Shown here: one piece after another, positions 25,090-33,880 of the stretch
Position numbering within the stretch: position 1 is the stretch's first letter
How the letters are laid out: the number at the start of each line of letters is the position of its first letter
Source of the DNA: Mycolicibacterium sp.
GTDB lineage: Bacteria; Actinomycetota; Actinomycetes; Mycobacteriales; Mycobacteriaceae
Direction of reading: 5' to 3'
DNA length: 64,000 nucleotides
Assembly: GCA_020637165.1 (NCBI GenBank)
Contig: JACJWN010000003.1
Location: 1 to 64,000 of the forward strand
Program-made: the position numbers and the translations under genes
Notes under the pieces: generated by a model
What the model was told of the DNA's origin: nothing
What the model saw: only the letters and a program-made list of their open reading frames with translations
The model's database searches: none

Positions 25090-25165
25090 GCATTGACCAG
25101 CACGAACGCAAGTCCGTGCAACAAACGTGCAAGACACAGCGTGGCTCCTACTAGAGGAGCACGCC

Positions 25166-25324
25166 ATGCATGCACTTGTCACGTCCGACTTCCGCACCCG
25201 CAAGATCGGCGCCGACCGCTTCGCCATCTGGCAGCTGGTCGGCAACCACTGGGAGCGCCTGGCCGACGTTTACCCCACCCGCCAGGCCGCCCAGGACTTC
25301 ATTCGACGGGCGGTCGCACGATGA
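25166..25324 (+). CDS. small protein of unknown function
   Basis: A 52-residue basic protein (MHALVTSDFRTRKIGADRF...) with a gaggag RBS six bases before its ATG and a 4-bp ATGA overlap with the next gene. No domain is recognised. The size and tight pairing with the next gene resemble cargo of mycobacterial phages and integrated elements, which fits its place just outside the att repeat. Confidence 0.6.
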   Translation: MHALVTSDFRTRKIGADRFAIWQLVGNHWERLADVYPTRQAAQDFIRRAVAR

Positions 25325-25635
25325 CCACGCCAGAACCGCAGCCCCCCGCTGGCGCGGTCGAGGTCGGCCCCTGGGTGGCCGGCGAGCGCCTGTACCGCTG
25401 TGCCCCGACGGCTTTCGGTGATATCAACGTCAGCGTCGTCGGCTCCCAGGCCCGTGACGGCTGGACGATCAACAACGTCGCGGTGTCGCTGCCCGACGCG
25501 CTGGCAGTGAATGGCCGGCTGATCCCGGTCGGCGTCGATCGGAGCGGCCAGCAGGCGCGCGAACTGGCCGCCGCGCTGATCGCCGCCGCCGACGATGCCG
25601 CGCGGCGGGATGGGTTGGTGCCGCCGGTGGTGTGA
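25321..25635 (+). CDS. hypothetical protein
   Basis: The 104-residue protein is not recognised. It has a Pro-rich N-terminus, a compact central part with alternating hydrophobic residues, and a C-terminal Ala-rich helix (ARELAAALIAAADDAARR). The ATG overlaps the stop of the preceding small gene, so the two are probably co-transcribed. A strong hairpin follows 20 bp after the stop. Confidence 0.6.
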   Translation: MTTPEPQPPAGAVEVGPWVAGERLYRCAPTAFGDINVSVVGSQARDGWTINNVAVSLPDALAVNGRLIPVGVDRSGQQARELAAALIAAADDAARRDGLVPPVV

Positions 25636-25655
25636 ATCCCGTATCGTCAGCGCCC

Positions 25656-25696
25656 GAACCGCCCCGGCCACATCCCCCCGATGGCCGGGGCGGTTC
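25656..25696 (+). terminator. strong hairpin terminator
   Basis: A perfect 15-bp GC-rich stem (gaaccgccccggcca / tggccggggcggttc) with an 11-nt loop lies after the small two-gene unit. It has no long U tract, as is common for mycobacterial terminators. Confidence 0.75.
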
Positions 25697-25753
25697 GCTG
25701 CTCGACTTGTTAACCTGAGCCCGCCGCAAACATCTGCGTAGAGGGGGATTCGC

Positions 25754-26176
25754 GTGAGTCAGCCGCCAAGTGCCGGGTGGTATCCCGACCCATCGGACCC
25801 TTCCCGGAACATCTACTGGGACGGAACCAGCTGGAGTCGGCCGCCCAGCGTGCCGCCGGCACAGCAGCCGCAGCAAAAGCAGGATGGCTCCGGCGTCAGC
25901 AAAAAAACCGCGGTTGCCATCGGTGTATGCATCCTTGCCGCTATCGGGCTGTTTATGACCATGCAGTCGGTGAGTCTGTTTAGCGGCACCGGGTCGATCT
26001 GGACCGGCGTCGCAATCGTCGGGGCCGCCACAGCAACGTCCTACTTTCTCGGCGCTACGAAGTGGGTCCGCGTCGTCGCCACGATCTGCCTAGTGTTCGC
26101 GCTGTTCAATGCTATCTATATCGAGAAGCAGTTGTCCGACAAGCGCAATGAGATCAGCGAAATTTTCAACGGCTAG
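25754..26176 (+). CDS. DUF2510 membrane protein
   Basis: The 140-residue protein has an N-terminal DUF2510 module (residues 7-30, AGWYPDPSDPSRNIYWDGTSW), a Gln/Pro-rich linker and three hydrophobic segments (about 53-70, 78-98, 103-120). Its GTG start has a gaggggg RBS. The function is unknown; DUF2510 is a common actinobacterial N-terminal module on membrane proteins. The gene converges on another DUF2510 gene, sharing a CTAG stop overlap. Confidence 0.75.
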   Translation: MSQPPSAGWYPDPSDPSRNIYWDGTSWSRPPSVPPAQQPQQKQDGSGVSKKTAVAIGVCILAAIGLFMTMQSVSLFSGTGSIWTGVAIVGAATATSYFLGATKWVRVVATICLVFALFNAIYIEKQLSDKRNEISEIFNG

Positions 26177-27042
26177 CTGATGTAGACAACCAGCGAAGCA
26201 CCAGCAGCGTTCTCGCCGGCACACCGTTTCGCATTGGGCCATGCGGTCGTCGTGGCCGGAACGCAACGCATTGTGTATTCCTGTCGGGTTATCGGGCTGT
26301 AGACACTGAGAGTGGCGGCCCCGAGGGTTGAATACCAAGCCCTCCGAACGTTGTCCGCAAAAGCGCAACTGGTGTCTTCCGAGGCAACACCGGTTAAACC
26401 TGATGGGCAGATGGTGAAATCCTCGTAATCCGGCGGGACCACAGGCGGGGCTGGCGGCGGCAGCCGGCGCGGTGGGAGTCGGGGTGCCGGCGGCGGCTCG
26501 TCTTTCGCGAAGGCGAACGCACCCGGCGGAGTCTCCCAAAGCACACCGGCTCCATCAGCGGTCACATCGACCGAAACGTCATGAGTAACCCCGTCGCGGG
26601 TCTTGACAGTAGCGATCCCCTTGTACTCGTTGCCGGACTTGTGGACCAGGTTCACGTCGACGACTCTGAGGCCAAGCTTTCCCAACTCTGGGTCATTGTC
26701 GATATCGCGCTGCATCGACTCACGGACGGTGGCGGCAACCGATTCGGACGGCACTCCCGTCGGAGTGGTCATCGTTGGTGCCGCAGTGGGTGAAGCGCCT
26801 GGAGTCGGAGCCGACGATTCGGGGGGCTCGCTCTTGGGCCATAGCAGCATTAGCAGCATCCCACCCATTAGGCCGACAAGCCCGACCAGCACTGTGATTA
26901 GCAGGCGGGTTTTTGATTGCTTCTCCTGATGGTGTTCCTCGGGAAAATCCTCGGCGGCCGGCGCTGCTTCCCAATCATGCCCGTTCCAGTACCTGTTGCC
27001 CGGGCCACCCAACGGGTCGGGAAACCAGCCTGGCTCGGTCAT
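26173..27042 (-). CDS. DUF2510 single-pass membrane protein
   Basis: The 289-residue protein has a DUF2510 module at residues 4-26 (GWFPDPLGGPGNRYWNGHDW), one TM helix (about 46-67), a Thr/Pro-rich linker, and an extracytoplasmic part with a DUF4333-like segment, a Pro-rich stretch (about 185-205) and a C-terminal domain with three or four Cys that could form disulfides. The ATG at 27042 was chosen over a TTG two codons upstream. The substrate or partner is unknown. Confidence 0.72.
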   Translation of the reverse strand: MTEPGWFPDPLGGPGNRYWNGHDWEAAPAAEDFPEEHHQEKQSKTRLLITVLVGLVGLMGGMLLMLLWPKSEPPESSAPTPGASPTAAPTMTTPTGVPSESVAATVRESMQRDIDNDPELGKLGLRVVDVNLVHKSGNEYKGIATVKTRDGVTHDVSVDVTADGAGVLWETPPGAFAFAKDEPPPAPRLPPRRLPPPAPPVVPPDYEDFTICPSGLTGVASEDTSCAFADNVRRAWYSTLGAATLSVYSPITRQEYTMRCVPATTTAWPNAKRCAGENAAGASLVVYIS

Positions 27043-27153
27043 GGTCAAATTCTAGTTCGCTAGCTGCGAGGGGGCACCAAACTTGCGGCCCGGCAAAGGC
27101 GATCACTCCAGGACGATTGAGGGCTCCAGACCGATCCTCTTTGGGCCGGTGGT

Positions 27154-29352
27154 CTAGAGGTCGAGTTCGATATCGGAAAAGGCGAGGCTGTCGCACACCG
27201 TGATCCGGTCCGTTTCCGTACCGTCGGCCTCCGCGCTGGTCACGCCGCGGATCTTGTGGGTCACGCAGGCTCGGCACAGCCCGCTGCGGCACCCGGTCGG
27301 CACCCGTATACCGACCCGGTTTGCCGCCTCGAGCAGCGTTGTCGCACCGTCGATTTCGACGCTGCGGTGAGTGCGGCTAAACGTCACTGTGTAGCGGCGG
27401 CCGTCGTCGACCGGCCGGTCCAGCAAGGGCGCGGCGAAGGACTCGGTGTGGAAGCGTTCCGGCGCCTGGCCCATATCGGCCATGTATCCGCGGACGGCGT
27501 CTACCAGTCCCTGCGGTGCGCAAACGAACGTCTCGCGGTCGACATGGCCAACGAGGCTTGCGATGAGTTCCGGCGTGGGCCGGCACCCGGTGAAAACGTG
27601 AGCCGAGATGCCTCCGGCCGCGGCGAGTTCACGAATCTCCCGCTCGAAGAGAACCGAGTCGCTGTCGTGATTGAAGTACAGCAGCACCGCCCCTTCGCCG
27701 TTCCCCGACCGCACCAGTGCCCTCAACTGGCTCAGGATCGGAGTGATTCCGACGCCGCCGGCAATGAAGAGCGCGCCACTCGGAACCTCGGCCACGGCGA
27801 GGCCCCCGCTTGAGACCGGCGGCTTGAGGACGGTCAGGTAACTGCCGGGTTCAACATCGTTGAGCAGGTTGGAGACCCGGCCTCCTTCAACATGTTTGAC
27901 GCAGATGTCCATCGTGTCCGAGCCCTCGCTGTCGTGCAGCAGGCTGTACTGACGAATCAGTGCATCCCTCCCGACATCGACCCGAAGGGACAGGAATGCC
28001 CCGGGTTCCCAACACACCTCGTCCCAGCCGCTCGGCTTCTCCAATCGGATCAACAATGCCGAACCTTTGGCGAGTCGCTGCGTCGAGATGACCCGGACCG
28101 GCACGCCGTACCAGCGGGTCTTCTCCAAATATGGAGCCTCGGGCAGGGTCCGATAGCTCAGACCCGCCTTGAGCCTGCGGGTCAGGGCCGCGGGTCGGCG
28201 CAGCAGGCTCAGCGGCCTCGACTTCTCGAATTCGCCGACGGGGATCGACAAGCCGGTGACGGCCTTGAACAATGTGGAAGCGGTCTCGCCGATCGGGGTC
28301 TCGTAATAGGGCAAGCCGTGCCGCAACGCGATTTCCTTGACTTGTGGAGCGATTTCCCGTTGGCGATTGGGAGGCAGGTCGGGAAACAGGTGGTGCTCGA
28401 CGTGGGTGTCCAGCCCACCGTAGAAGACCCTGAAGTCCGGGCGGTTGTCGAAGGGCACCTCTTCCTCAAGGAACCGTTCGATCCTGGAGTCGAAGCTTTC
28501 GCTGCGCAGAAAGTTTCGCGTACCGCGGATCTGCCGCCGGTAGTACTCGTCGCGGGTCTCGTCCGGACCTGGATCGGGAAAGACCTCCATGTCTCCGGCG
28601 TGGTGCTCGATGGCGACGAGGAAAAGAACCGAGGCATAGCCAGCGATGCCGCCGACGTGGTTGGCGATCATCGCGGGCAGGAAGTTCCGCCCGGTTTCCC
28701 GGGGTTCGGTGATCAGCCGGCGCACGGTGTCCTGCCAGGCGATCCGCACCGGGTCCCGCAGAGTCTCTCGTGACCAGAACGGCCTGCCGTCGATCAGCCG
28801 CGCACAGTTCGCGACGAGGAACGGTGCCACCTGGGACAAGAAGGGAGCTACTGCGCCGAGAATGGCCAACTGCACCGCGTGGTGGCCGAACCAGTCCTGG
28901 GCGGGCTGACCGCGAACGACGCTGTACCCCAGATCGTGGTCTTTGCCGAGGATGTTGGTGTACGGGTGATGGCCCTCGTGGTGCATCACCTTCCACTGCG
29001 CTTCATCGACGTTGAAGTCCCACGCATAGAGGTCAGAGTGGTAACCGGTGTTGTCGTCGAGATGGTCGTAGGAGCCGTGCAGGATGTTGTGGCCGAGTTC
29101 GGAAAACTGCAGCAGCCGGTAGAGCGCTTCAAGTACGGCGGCGCGGCGAACCGCGCCCGGACCGCCGGCGCGCAGCAGTTCACGGCGGCGTGCGTCGATC
29201 GCCTGCCCGTAGGCGGCGACATTGCGGATATGGGCGAGGTCATCCTCGCCCATCGCGGCCCGGGTGCGGGCATAGAGGCTCTGAAGTTCTTCGACGAGAG
29301 GGGTGTCACAGGATCCGCGGTCGACCGTGACAAGCCCGGCAGGAGCAGACAT
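27154..29352 (-). CDS. self-contained fatty acid desaturase fused to ferredoxin reductase and [2Fe-2S] ferredoxin
   Basis: The 732-residue protein joins three modules. Residues about 70-380 are a membrane fatty acid desaturase with three His boxes: H88-x3-H92, H124-H125-x2-H128-H129, and H317-x2-H320-H321. Residues about 412-635 are an FAD/NAD(P)H reductase with RQYSLL (467-472) and GGVGITP (532-538). Residues about 652-732 are a plant-type ferredoxin with C688, C693, C696 and C720. The last two modules would pass electrons from NAD(P)H to the di-iron centre. In M. tuberculosis the comparable functions are split between DesA3 and Rv3230c. The ATG at 29352 was chosen because upstream residues run into the divergent promoter region and the AraC gene. 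Substrate unknown. Confidence 0.87.
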   Translation of the reverse strand: MSAPAGLVTVDRGSCDTPLVEELQSLYARTRAAMGEDDLAHIRNVAAYGQAIDARRRELLRAGGPGAVRRAAVLEALYRLLQFSELGHNILHGSYDHLDDNTGYHSDLYAWDFNVDEAQWKVMHHEGHHPYTNILGKDHDLGYSVVRGQPAQDWFGHHAVQLAILGAVAPFLSQVAPFLVANCARLIDGRPFWSRETLRDPVRIAWQDTVRRLITEPRETGRNFLPAMIANHVGGIAGYASVLFLVAIEHHAGDMEVFPDPGPDETRDEYYRRQIRGTRNFLRSESFDSRIERFLEEEVPFDNRPDFRVFYGGLDTHVEHHLFPDLPPNRQREIAPQVKEIALRHGLPYYETPIGETASTLFKAVTGLSIPVGEFEKSRPLSLLRRPAALTRRLKAGLSYRTLPEAPYLEKTRWYGVPVRVISTQRLAKGSALLIRLEKPSGWDEVCWEPGAFLSLRVDVGRDALIRQYSLLHDSEGSDTMDICVKHVEGGRVSNLLNDVEPGSYLTVLKPPVSSGGLAVAEVPSGALFIAGGVGITPILSQLRALVRSGNGEGAVLLYFNHDSDSVLFEREIRELAAAGGISAHVFTGCRPTPELIASLVGHVDRETFVCAPQGLVDAVRGYMADMGQAPERFHTESFAAPLLDRPVDDGRRYTVTFSRTHRSVEIDGATTLLEAANRVGIRVPTGCRSGLCRACVTHKIRGVTSAEADGTETDRITVCDSLAFSDIELDL

Positions 29353-29424
29353 GACATCCAGGCTAGGTGGGTGACACCGCAGGAAGAATGTCCTGATCGG
29401 ACACGAATTTGATATTTTCGGGCG

Positions 29425-30480
29425 ATGGTCGCCGCGTCCGCCCCTCCGATCTGGGCGGTGCCGCGCGGCACTGAGGGTGTTCGCATCATGACCCAAGCGG
29501 TCGCCGGGCGTATGTCGATCGCCGAGTGCCTGGCGGGCACCGGTCTGGACGAATCGGATCTCGCCGACGAAGACGCGGAGATCTGGGCGCACCAGGAGTT
29601 CACCGTCGTACGCAACATCGTCGGCAGGCTCGGCGATCAACCCGGCCGCGGTACCGAGATCGGGGGCTTCAGCACATTGGGGCGCACCGGCATCGTCGGT
29701 TACGCATTCCTCACCAGCGCCACCGTTCGTGACGGCTTCGAGCGTACGATCCCGTACCTGGCGCTGGCGCCCTCGCACATGCCCCTGTCACTGGGCGGTG
29801 ACGATGCGCACGACTACATCAGGGCCGATGACAGCGACATTCCCGCAGACATAAGGTCATTCGTCGTCGAACGGGACCTTGGCGGACTGGCGGCGGTCCT
29901 TCAGGGGGCCAACGTTAATCTGGTTCCGGAATGGATTGAGACCTCGCTGGCCCCCGAACACGCTGAGCGCCTTGCCCGTTGCTGGTCTGCGACATGCGAC
30001 ATCCGTCCCCGTCGATCGATCAATCGCATCGCCTTTCCTGCCGGCGCCTTCGATGTTGCGCTACCGCAGGCTGATTCCAACACGGCTAGGGTTGTCGAGC
30101 GGCAGTGCCAGCAACTGCTCGAACGACGGCTGTCCCGCGTCGGGGTAGCCGGCCAGGTTCGCAGCCGTTTAATGCACGATCAATCGGCTTTTCCGTCGAT
30201 GCAGGAGCTCGCCGACGAACTTCACCTCGACCCGAGAACGCTGCGCCGCAAACTCACCGACGAGGGAACCTCGTTCCGGAACCTGGTAGCCGACGTGCGA
30301 CGCGGGCGAGCCGAGCGGTTGCTGAACGACGATCTGCCGATCGAGGCTGTGGCCCGCCAACTCGGCTACGCGGAGACCGCGAGTTTCACCCGCGCCTTCA
30401 TCCGGTGGACGGGAAGCTCGCCCAGTCGGTTCCGGGCGTCGGCGCGGTGCGATCGGAGTGCCACGGACAGTGCCGGGTAG
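29425..30480 (+). CDS. AraC-family transcriptional regulator
   Basis: The 351-residue protein has an arabinose-binding-like N-terminal domain (about 30-210) and a C-terminal double helix-turn-helix AraC domain (about 250-340; MQELADELHLDPRTLRRKL and VARQLGYAETASFTRAFIRW). It resembles the VirS type that sits divergent to lipid-modifying operons in mycobacteria. It is divergent from the desaturase fusion with 72 bp between starts, so it probably regulates that gene; this is inferred from arrangement. Confidence 0.82.
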   Translation: MVAASAPPIWAVPRGTEGVRIMTQAVAGRMSIAECLAGTGLDESDLADEDAEIWAHQEFTVVRNIVGRLGDQPGRGTEIGGFSTLGRTGIVGYAFLTSATVRDGFERTIPYLALAPSHMPLSLGGDDAHDYIRADDSDIPADIRSFVVERDLGGLAAVLQGANVNLVPEWIETSLAPEHAERLARCWSATCDIRPRRSINRIAFPAGAFDVALPQADSNTARVVERQCQQLLERRLSRVGVAGQVRSRLMHDQSAFPSMQELADELHLDPRTLRRKLTDEGTSFRNLVADVRRGRAERLLNDDLPIEAVARQLGYAETASFTRAFIRWTGSSPSRFRASARCDRSATDSAG

Positions 30481-30582
30481 CTGGTGAGGTTTTGCCTACC
30501 CCGTTGCTTTTCGGGTACGCGTGTGATGCCAACGATGTCGATCGAGCAGCGCGGTGGCGAATGCGTCGAAGTCTGATGACCG

Positions 30583-30966
30583 CTAATCCGCGATGAAGGG
30601 CACATCGGCACCTTCGGCGAGCACGATGTAGATCCGTCGCCATGGGTCGTCGCCGACCAGCTTCCACTGATGGCCGGAACCGGTGGTGTCCTCGGCCAGG
30701 AGCACGTCGCCGGGGGCCAGGGTGAACTCCTCGCCGTCGCGGGTGATGAATAGCAGGGTCCCGGTGAGTGTCACGACGAGTTGGCGCACCGGCGCGGTGT
30801 GCCAGGCCAGCGCGCCGCCGCTGGCGGTCTCCTCCACGGTCACCCGGGTCGAAGCTATCGCCGAAGAAACGAGGTCGTCGTTACGCCCGCGTGCCAGGTC
30901 GATGTGGCCGATCTGGACATGGGACTGCTCGTCGGCTCCGGTGAACAAACGCACGCAGCGAATCAC
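30583..30966 (-). CDS. cupin-domain protein
   Basis: About 127 residues form a small beta-barrel cupin; the ALAWHTAPVRQLVVTLTG and FTLAPGDVLLAEDTTGSGH segments correspond to cupin motifs 1 and 2. The GTG at 30966 (VIRCVRLFTG) follows a gaaaggg sequence and gives the usual N-terminus; the frame is open to 31086 but the extra residues look unrelated. Substrate unknown. Confidence 0.65.
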   Translation of the reverse strand: MIRCVRLFTGADEQSHVQIGHIDLARGRNDDLVSSAIASTRVTVEETASGGALAWHTAPVRQLVVTLTGTLLFITRDGEEFTLAPGDVLLAEDTTGSGHQWKLVGDDPWRRIYIVLAEGADVPFIAD

Positions 30967-31098
30967 GGTGTGAACCCTTTCGTAGTGCTCGGCGAGCACG
31001 CTATCGGGACTTGAGCGCCGCCGCGCCCAACCAAGGCGGGCCGCCTGGATCTGCGGTTCGGGTGATACGGATTGTCGAGCCATCATCGGGCCGTGGGC

Positions 31099-31707
31099 CT
31101 AGCTGTCGGTATCTCGATGGCCCCGGCGGGCACGAAACATCCGGTTGTTGACCCTGTTGCCGCATCTGCCCATGTCACACCAGGTGCTGCGATGGTTGCG
31201 GGAGCGATCGTAGAAGGCTCTCCGGCAACCCTCGTTGGCGCAGGTCTTGAAATGTGCCCAGCTGCCCTCACGCTGAGCGTCGGCGATGACCAGCAGCAGA
31301 GCGAGCAACCGCCCAGCCATGGACTCGCCGACCGGGGCCAACCGTACGTTGCCGTCGGCGTCCAGGTGGACGTAGGCAGTGGCCAGGCGGGCGATGCCGT
31401 TCAACGGCGCCAGCTGCTCTTCCGTTGGTGCCGGGCCACCGCTGTGGTGCGCCACCAGAGCGCGTAGTGCCTCCCGGAAACCGCGGATGGTCGCGAGTTC
31501 CTCGGTGGTGGGACAGCCGCCCGGGGAAACCAGTCCCTGCGCCTCCAGCCACTGCTGCGAACTGGCCGGATCGGCCAGCCGGTCGATGCCGGAGACCAGG
31601 TCAACGCTGTTGATCAGGGCTTGGACACGGTTCAGTGGTTCCGGTGCGGGCCTGGTCTCGGTATCGGGTGAGCTAGCGCCGGGCCCCTTCTCAGGTGTCG
31701 GCAACAT
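31099..31707 (-). CDS. CGNR zinc-finger regulator
   Basis: The 202-residue protein has an N-terminal ABATE stress-sensing-like domain and a C-terminal CGNR zinc finger: CANEGC, then WCDMGRCGNRVNN about 20 residues later, followed by a basic RMFRARR tail. These proteins are treated as transcription regulators. It is divergent from a small gene of unknown function with an inverted repeat between them, so autoregulation is likely. Start is ATG 31707 (a GTG one codon upstream is possible). Confidence 0.8.
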   Translation of the reverse strand: MLPTPEKGPGASSPDTETRPAPEPLNRVQALINSVDLVSGIDRLADPASSQQWLEAQGLVSPGGCPTTEELATIRGFREALRALVAHHSGGPAPTEEQLAPLNGIARLATAYVHLDADGNVRLAPVGESMAGRLLALLLVIADAQREGSWAHFKTCANEGCRRAFYDRSRNHRSTWCDMGRCGNRVNNRMFRARRGHRDTDS

Positions 31708-31726
31708 CACCCCACTCTAATGGCTC

Positions 31727-31755
31727 GTGACCGGTAAACCAGCTTGACTGGTCAC
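31727..31755. promoter_or_regulatory. inverted repeat in divergent promoter region
   Basis: The 9-bp arms gtgaccggt and actggtcac (one mismatch) are separated by 11 bp, between the CGNR regulator and the divergent gene at 31830. It is a candidate operator for the regulator. Confidence 0.5.
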
Positions 31756-31829
31756 GGTGGGGCTGCCTACCGTCGAAGGCGCTAGAAACGGGTCATGACA
31801 GATCGTCATCCCGGGAGGAGGTAGCGCCC

Positions 31830-32330
31830 ATGAGGCAGAATCAGTTCCAACAGGACATCAACCAGGACATCGTCCTGGACCGCAGCTTTGACATCGCGGC
31901 CCCAGAGCAGGACATGGGCCGCCCGTCCCTGGCAGCCCGGCTGCAGGCACGTCTGTCGGCGTCGAGGCTCGACCGCGAGGTCGAAGCGGGCGCCATGGTC
32001 GTCCCCGGAACTCCGCTGGCCGCACACGTGGCACGGCTCACTTCGGTGAAGCAGCGCCAGGCCCTGGCCCGCGGACTGCGCCGGGCCGTCGACGCGACCG
32101 ATAGCCCCTGGCGCGGCGTGAGGGCTCCGTTCCCGATTCACTCGGGTCGAATTGCGGCAAGCCGCGCGGAGATCGATCAGATCACTTCGCTGCTGGAGTC
32201 GCCCCGCCCGGTCCACCCGCGCGGGATGGCCCGGCTGCGGATGCTGCTCACCGACGGCACCGGACCGCTATATGACGGCGGATCCGGCAGCCTGGCCGCT
32301 GAGTTGCGCGCCGTGGTGGCTGCGCTCTAA
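31830..32330 (+). CDS. hypothetical protein
   Basis: The 166-residue protein is not recognised. It begins MRQNQFQQDINQDIVLDRSF, has no TM segment or signal peptide, and is Arg/Ala/Leu-rich and probably helical. A strong gggaggagg RBS precedes the ATG, supporting real translation. It is divergent from the CGNR regulator and may be its target. Confidence 0.6.
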   Translation: MRQNQFQQDINQDIVLDRSFDIAAPEQDMGRPSLAARLQARLSASRLDREVEAGAMVVPGTPLAAHVARLTSVKQRQALARGLRRAVDATDSPWRGVRAPFPIHSGRIAASRAEIDQITSLLESPRPVHPRGMARLRMLLTDGTGPLYDGGSGSLAAELRAVVAAL

Positions 32331-32464
32331 CCCAGCGAGGCACTGACACAGCGACGTGACGTGCCGCCGCCCTGAAACACATCAGGGCGGCGGCATCGCC
32401 GTACCAGGCCTCGCAACAGCAGATCCGCGAGCACCCCGCGAGCCATCACCCGGCCGCCTACCAT

Positions 32465-33184
32465 GTGCTGGTGGACGGCGACGGAGGAAGCGATCAGAAC
32501 GCGCAGTTTCTACCGCCGGCACCGCACGAGGCGTTGGCCCGCCTCGGCATGCCGATGGAGGATGCGATGCGCACCCAGCGCGCAGTTCGCCGGCTGCATC
32601 TCGAGCCGGTATCGCATGACGTCCTGCTGCCACTTCTCGAACTCTCGCTGAAAGCGCCCACGAGTTCCGACACCCAGGACTGGCATTACGTGGTGGTGGA
32701 GGACGCCGCCCAGAAGGCCAGGCTGGCCAAGCTGTACCGCCGGCTCTACCGAGTGATCAACCCCATTATCGAACGTCGGGCGCGAGGCGACGAGCGAGAG
32801 CGACGCACCATCGCACCCGGCCAATGGCAGGCCGAGAACTTCGAGCAATTACCGGTTTTCGTCATCCCCTGCTATCGAAGAGGACTCAAACACCGGCCAG
32901 TCGGACACCCCCAGATTTCGGTGGCGTCCTTTTACGGTTCGGTTTTCCCCGCTGTTCAGAATCTGCTGCTGGCGTGCCGGGCCGTGGGCCTCGGCGCATC
33001 GCTTCAGACGCTGCCGATCTGGTGGGTTCCCGCGGTGCGGCGCATCCTCGGGTTGCCCCGCAACATAGTTCCGGTCTGCATCATCCCCATCGGTTGGGCC
33101 AAGGGACGCTACGGCCCCACTACCCGGAGACCTATCGGTGAGGTAGTCCACTTCGACCGCTTCGGAAATCAGCCATACCGTTGA
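32465..33184 (+). CDS. nitroreductase family protein (paralogue)
   Basis: The 239-residue protein shares the TQRAVRR, LKAPTSSDTQDW, GLGASLQTLPIW and RYGPTTRRPIGEVVHFDRFG signatures with the nitroreductase at 21928-22623. FMN binding is expected; the substrate is unknown. The GTG at 32465 gives an N-terminus that aligns with the paralogue (ALARLGMP versus AIARLDMP); the start is not certain because no clear RBS precedes it. Confidence 0.78.
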   Translation: MLVDGDGGSDQNAQFLPPAPHEALARLGMPMEDAMRTQRAVRRLHLEPVSHDVLLPLLELSLKAPTSSDTQDWHYVVVEDAAQKARLAKLYRRLYRVINPIIERRARGDERERRTIAPGQWQAENFEQLPVFVIPCYRRGLKHRPVGHPQISVASFYGSVFPAVQNLLLACRAVGLGASLQTLPIWWVPAVRRILGLPRNIVPVCIIPIGWAKGRYGPTTRRPIGEVVHFDRFGNQPYR

Positions 33185-33256
33185 TGGGATTTCCGATGCG
33201 CCCTCGACTCGCACTGCAGCATCGACGTTCTCCGATCGTCGGACGGTGCGCTTGGC

Positions 33257-33625
33257 TCAGTTGACCCGGGTCCACGGCTGACAGTTCCGCGACTCGAAAG
33301 CCTTCACCGTCGAATTGATGTTTGCGTACATCGGGCCCATCGAGATATTCGTCTCGACCACATGGTCTTTGTTCGCATCGGGCGTGCTGTAGGTGAACCA
33401 CAGACACATTGAGTCCTCGGTCGGCACATTGTTGATCCACACGCCCCAGGCCGAACCCGATCCACCTGTGCGATACAAGCCCGGAGCAATGTCGGGGCCA
33501 ACGACGAAGAAGCCGTTCCCGGGTACGGGGTCCATCGGGTCGGCCGCGGCCGGAGCGGGAAGCGCAACCACGGACCAGACGGCAACCAGAACAGTGAGGG
33601 CGCGAGGCGGACGTTTCAGTGCCAT
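33257..33625 (-). CDS. small exported protein
   Basis: The 122-residue protein has a Sec-type signal peptide (basic MALKRPPR, hydrophobic core ALTVLVAVWSVVALPA, cleavage near AAA-DP). The mature part contains GLYRTGGS and two Cys that could pair. It resembles conserved small secreted mycobacterial proteins of unknown function. Confidence 0.7.
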   Translation of the reverse strand: MALKRPPRALTVLVAVWSVVALPAPAAADPMDPVPGNGFFVVGPDIAPGLYRTGGSGSAWGVWINNVPTEDSMCLWFTYSTPDANKDHVVETNISMGPMYANINSTVKAFESRNCQPWTRVN

Positions 33626-33880
33626 GATTCCTCGTCAAGTGGTTGCCTGACTACATCGGGAGCCTATGCCCGCACGCACCCCGCAAACAAGAGCCGGCCG
33701 GATCATTCTGATTCGCGAGGCATCGGGTCGGCGAATCCATCACCGGACGAACAGCGGATCTCGACAACTCGATGCCCGTTTGAACGGGGCCACGGCGTCG
33801 AGCGCCGAGGGTGCATGACCTGCTCGCAAAGAGCGGCGCAGTGCGATTCGGAGTCACCCGCGGCGCGGTAGCGTGGCCCG

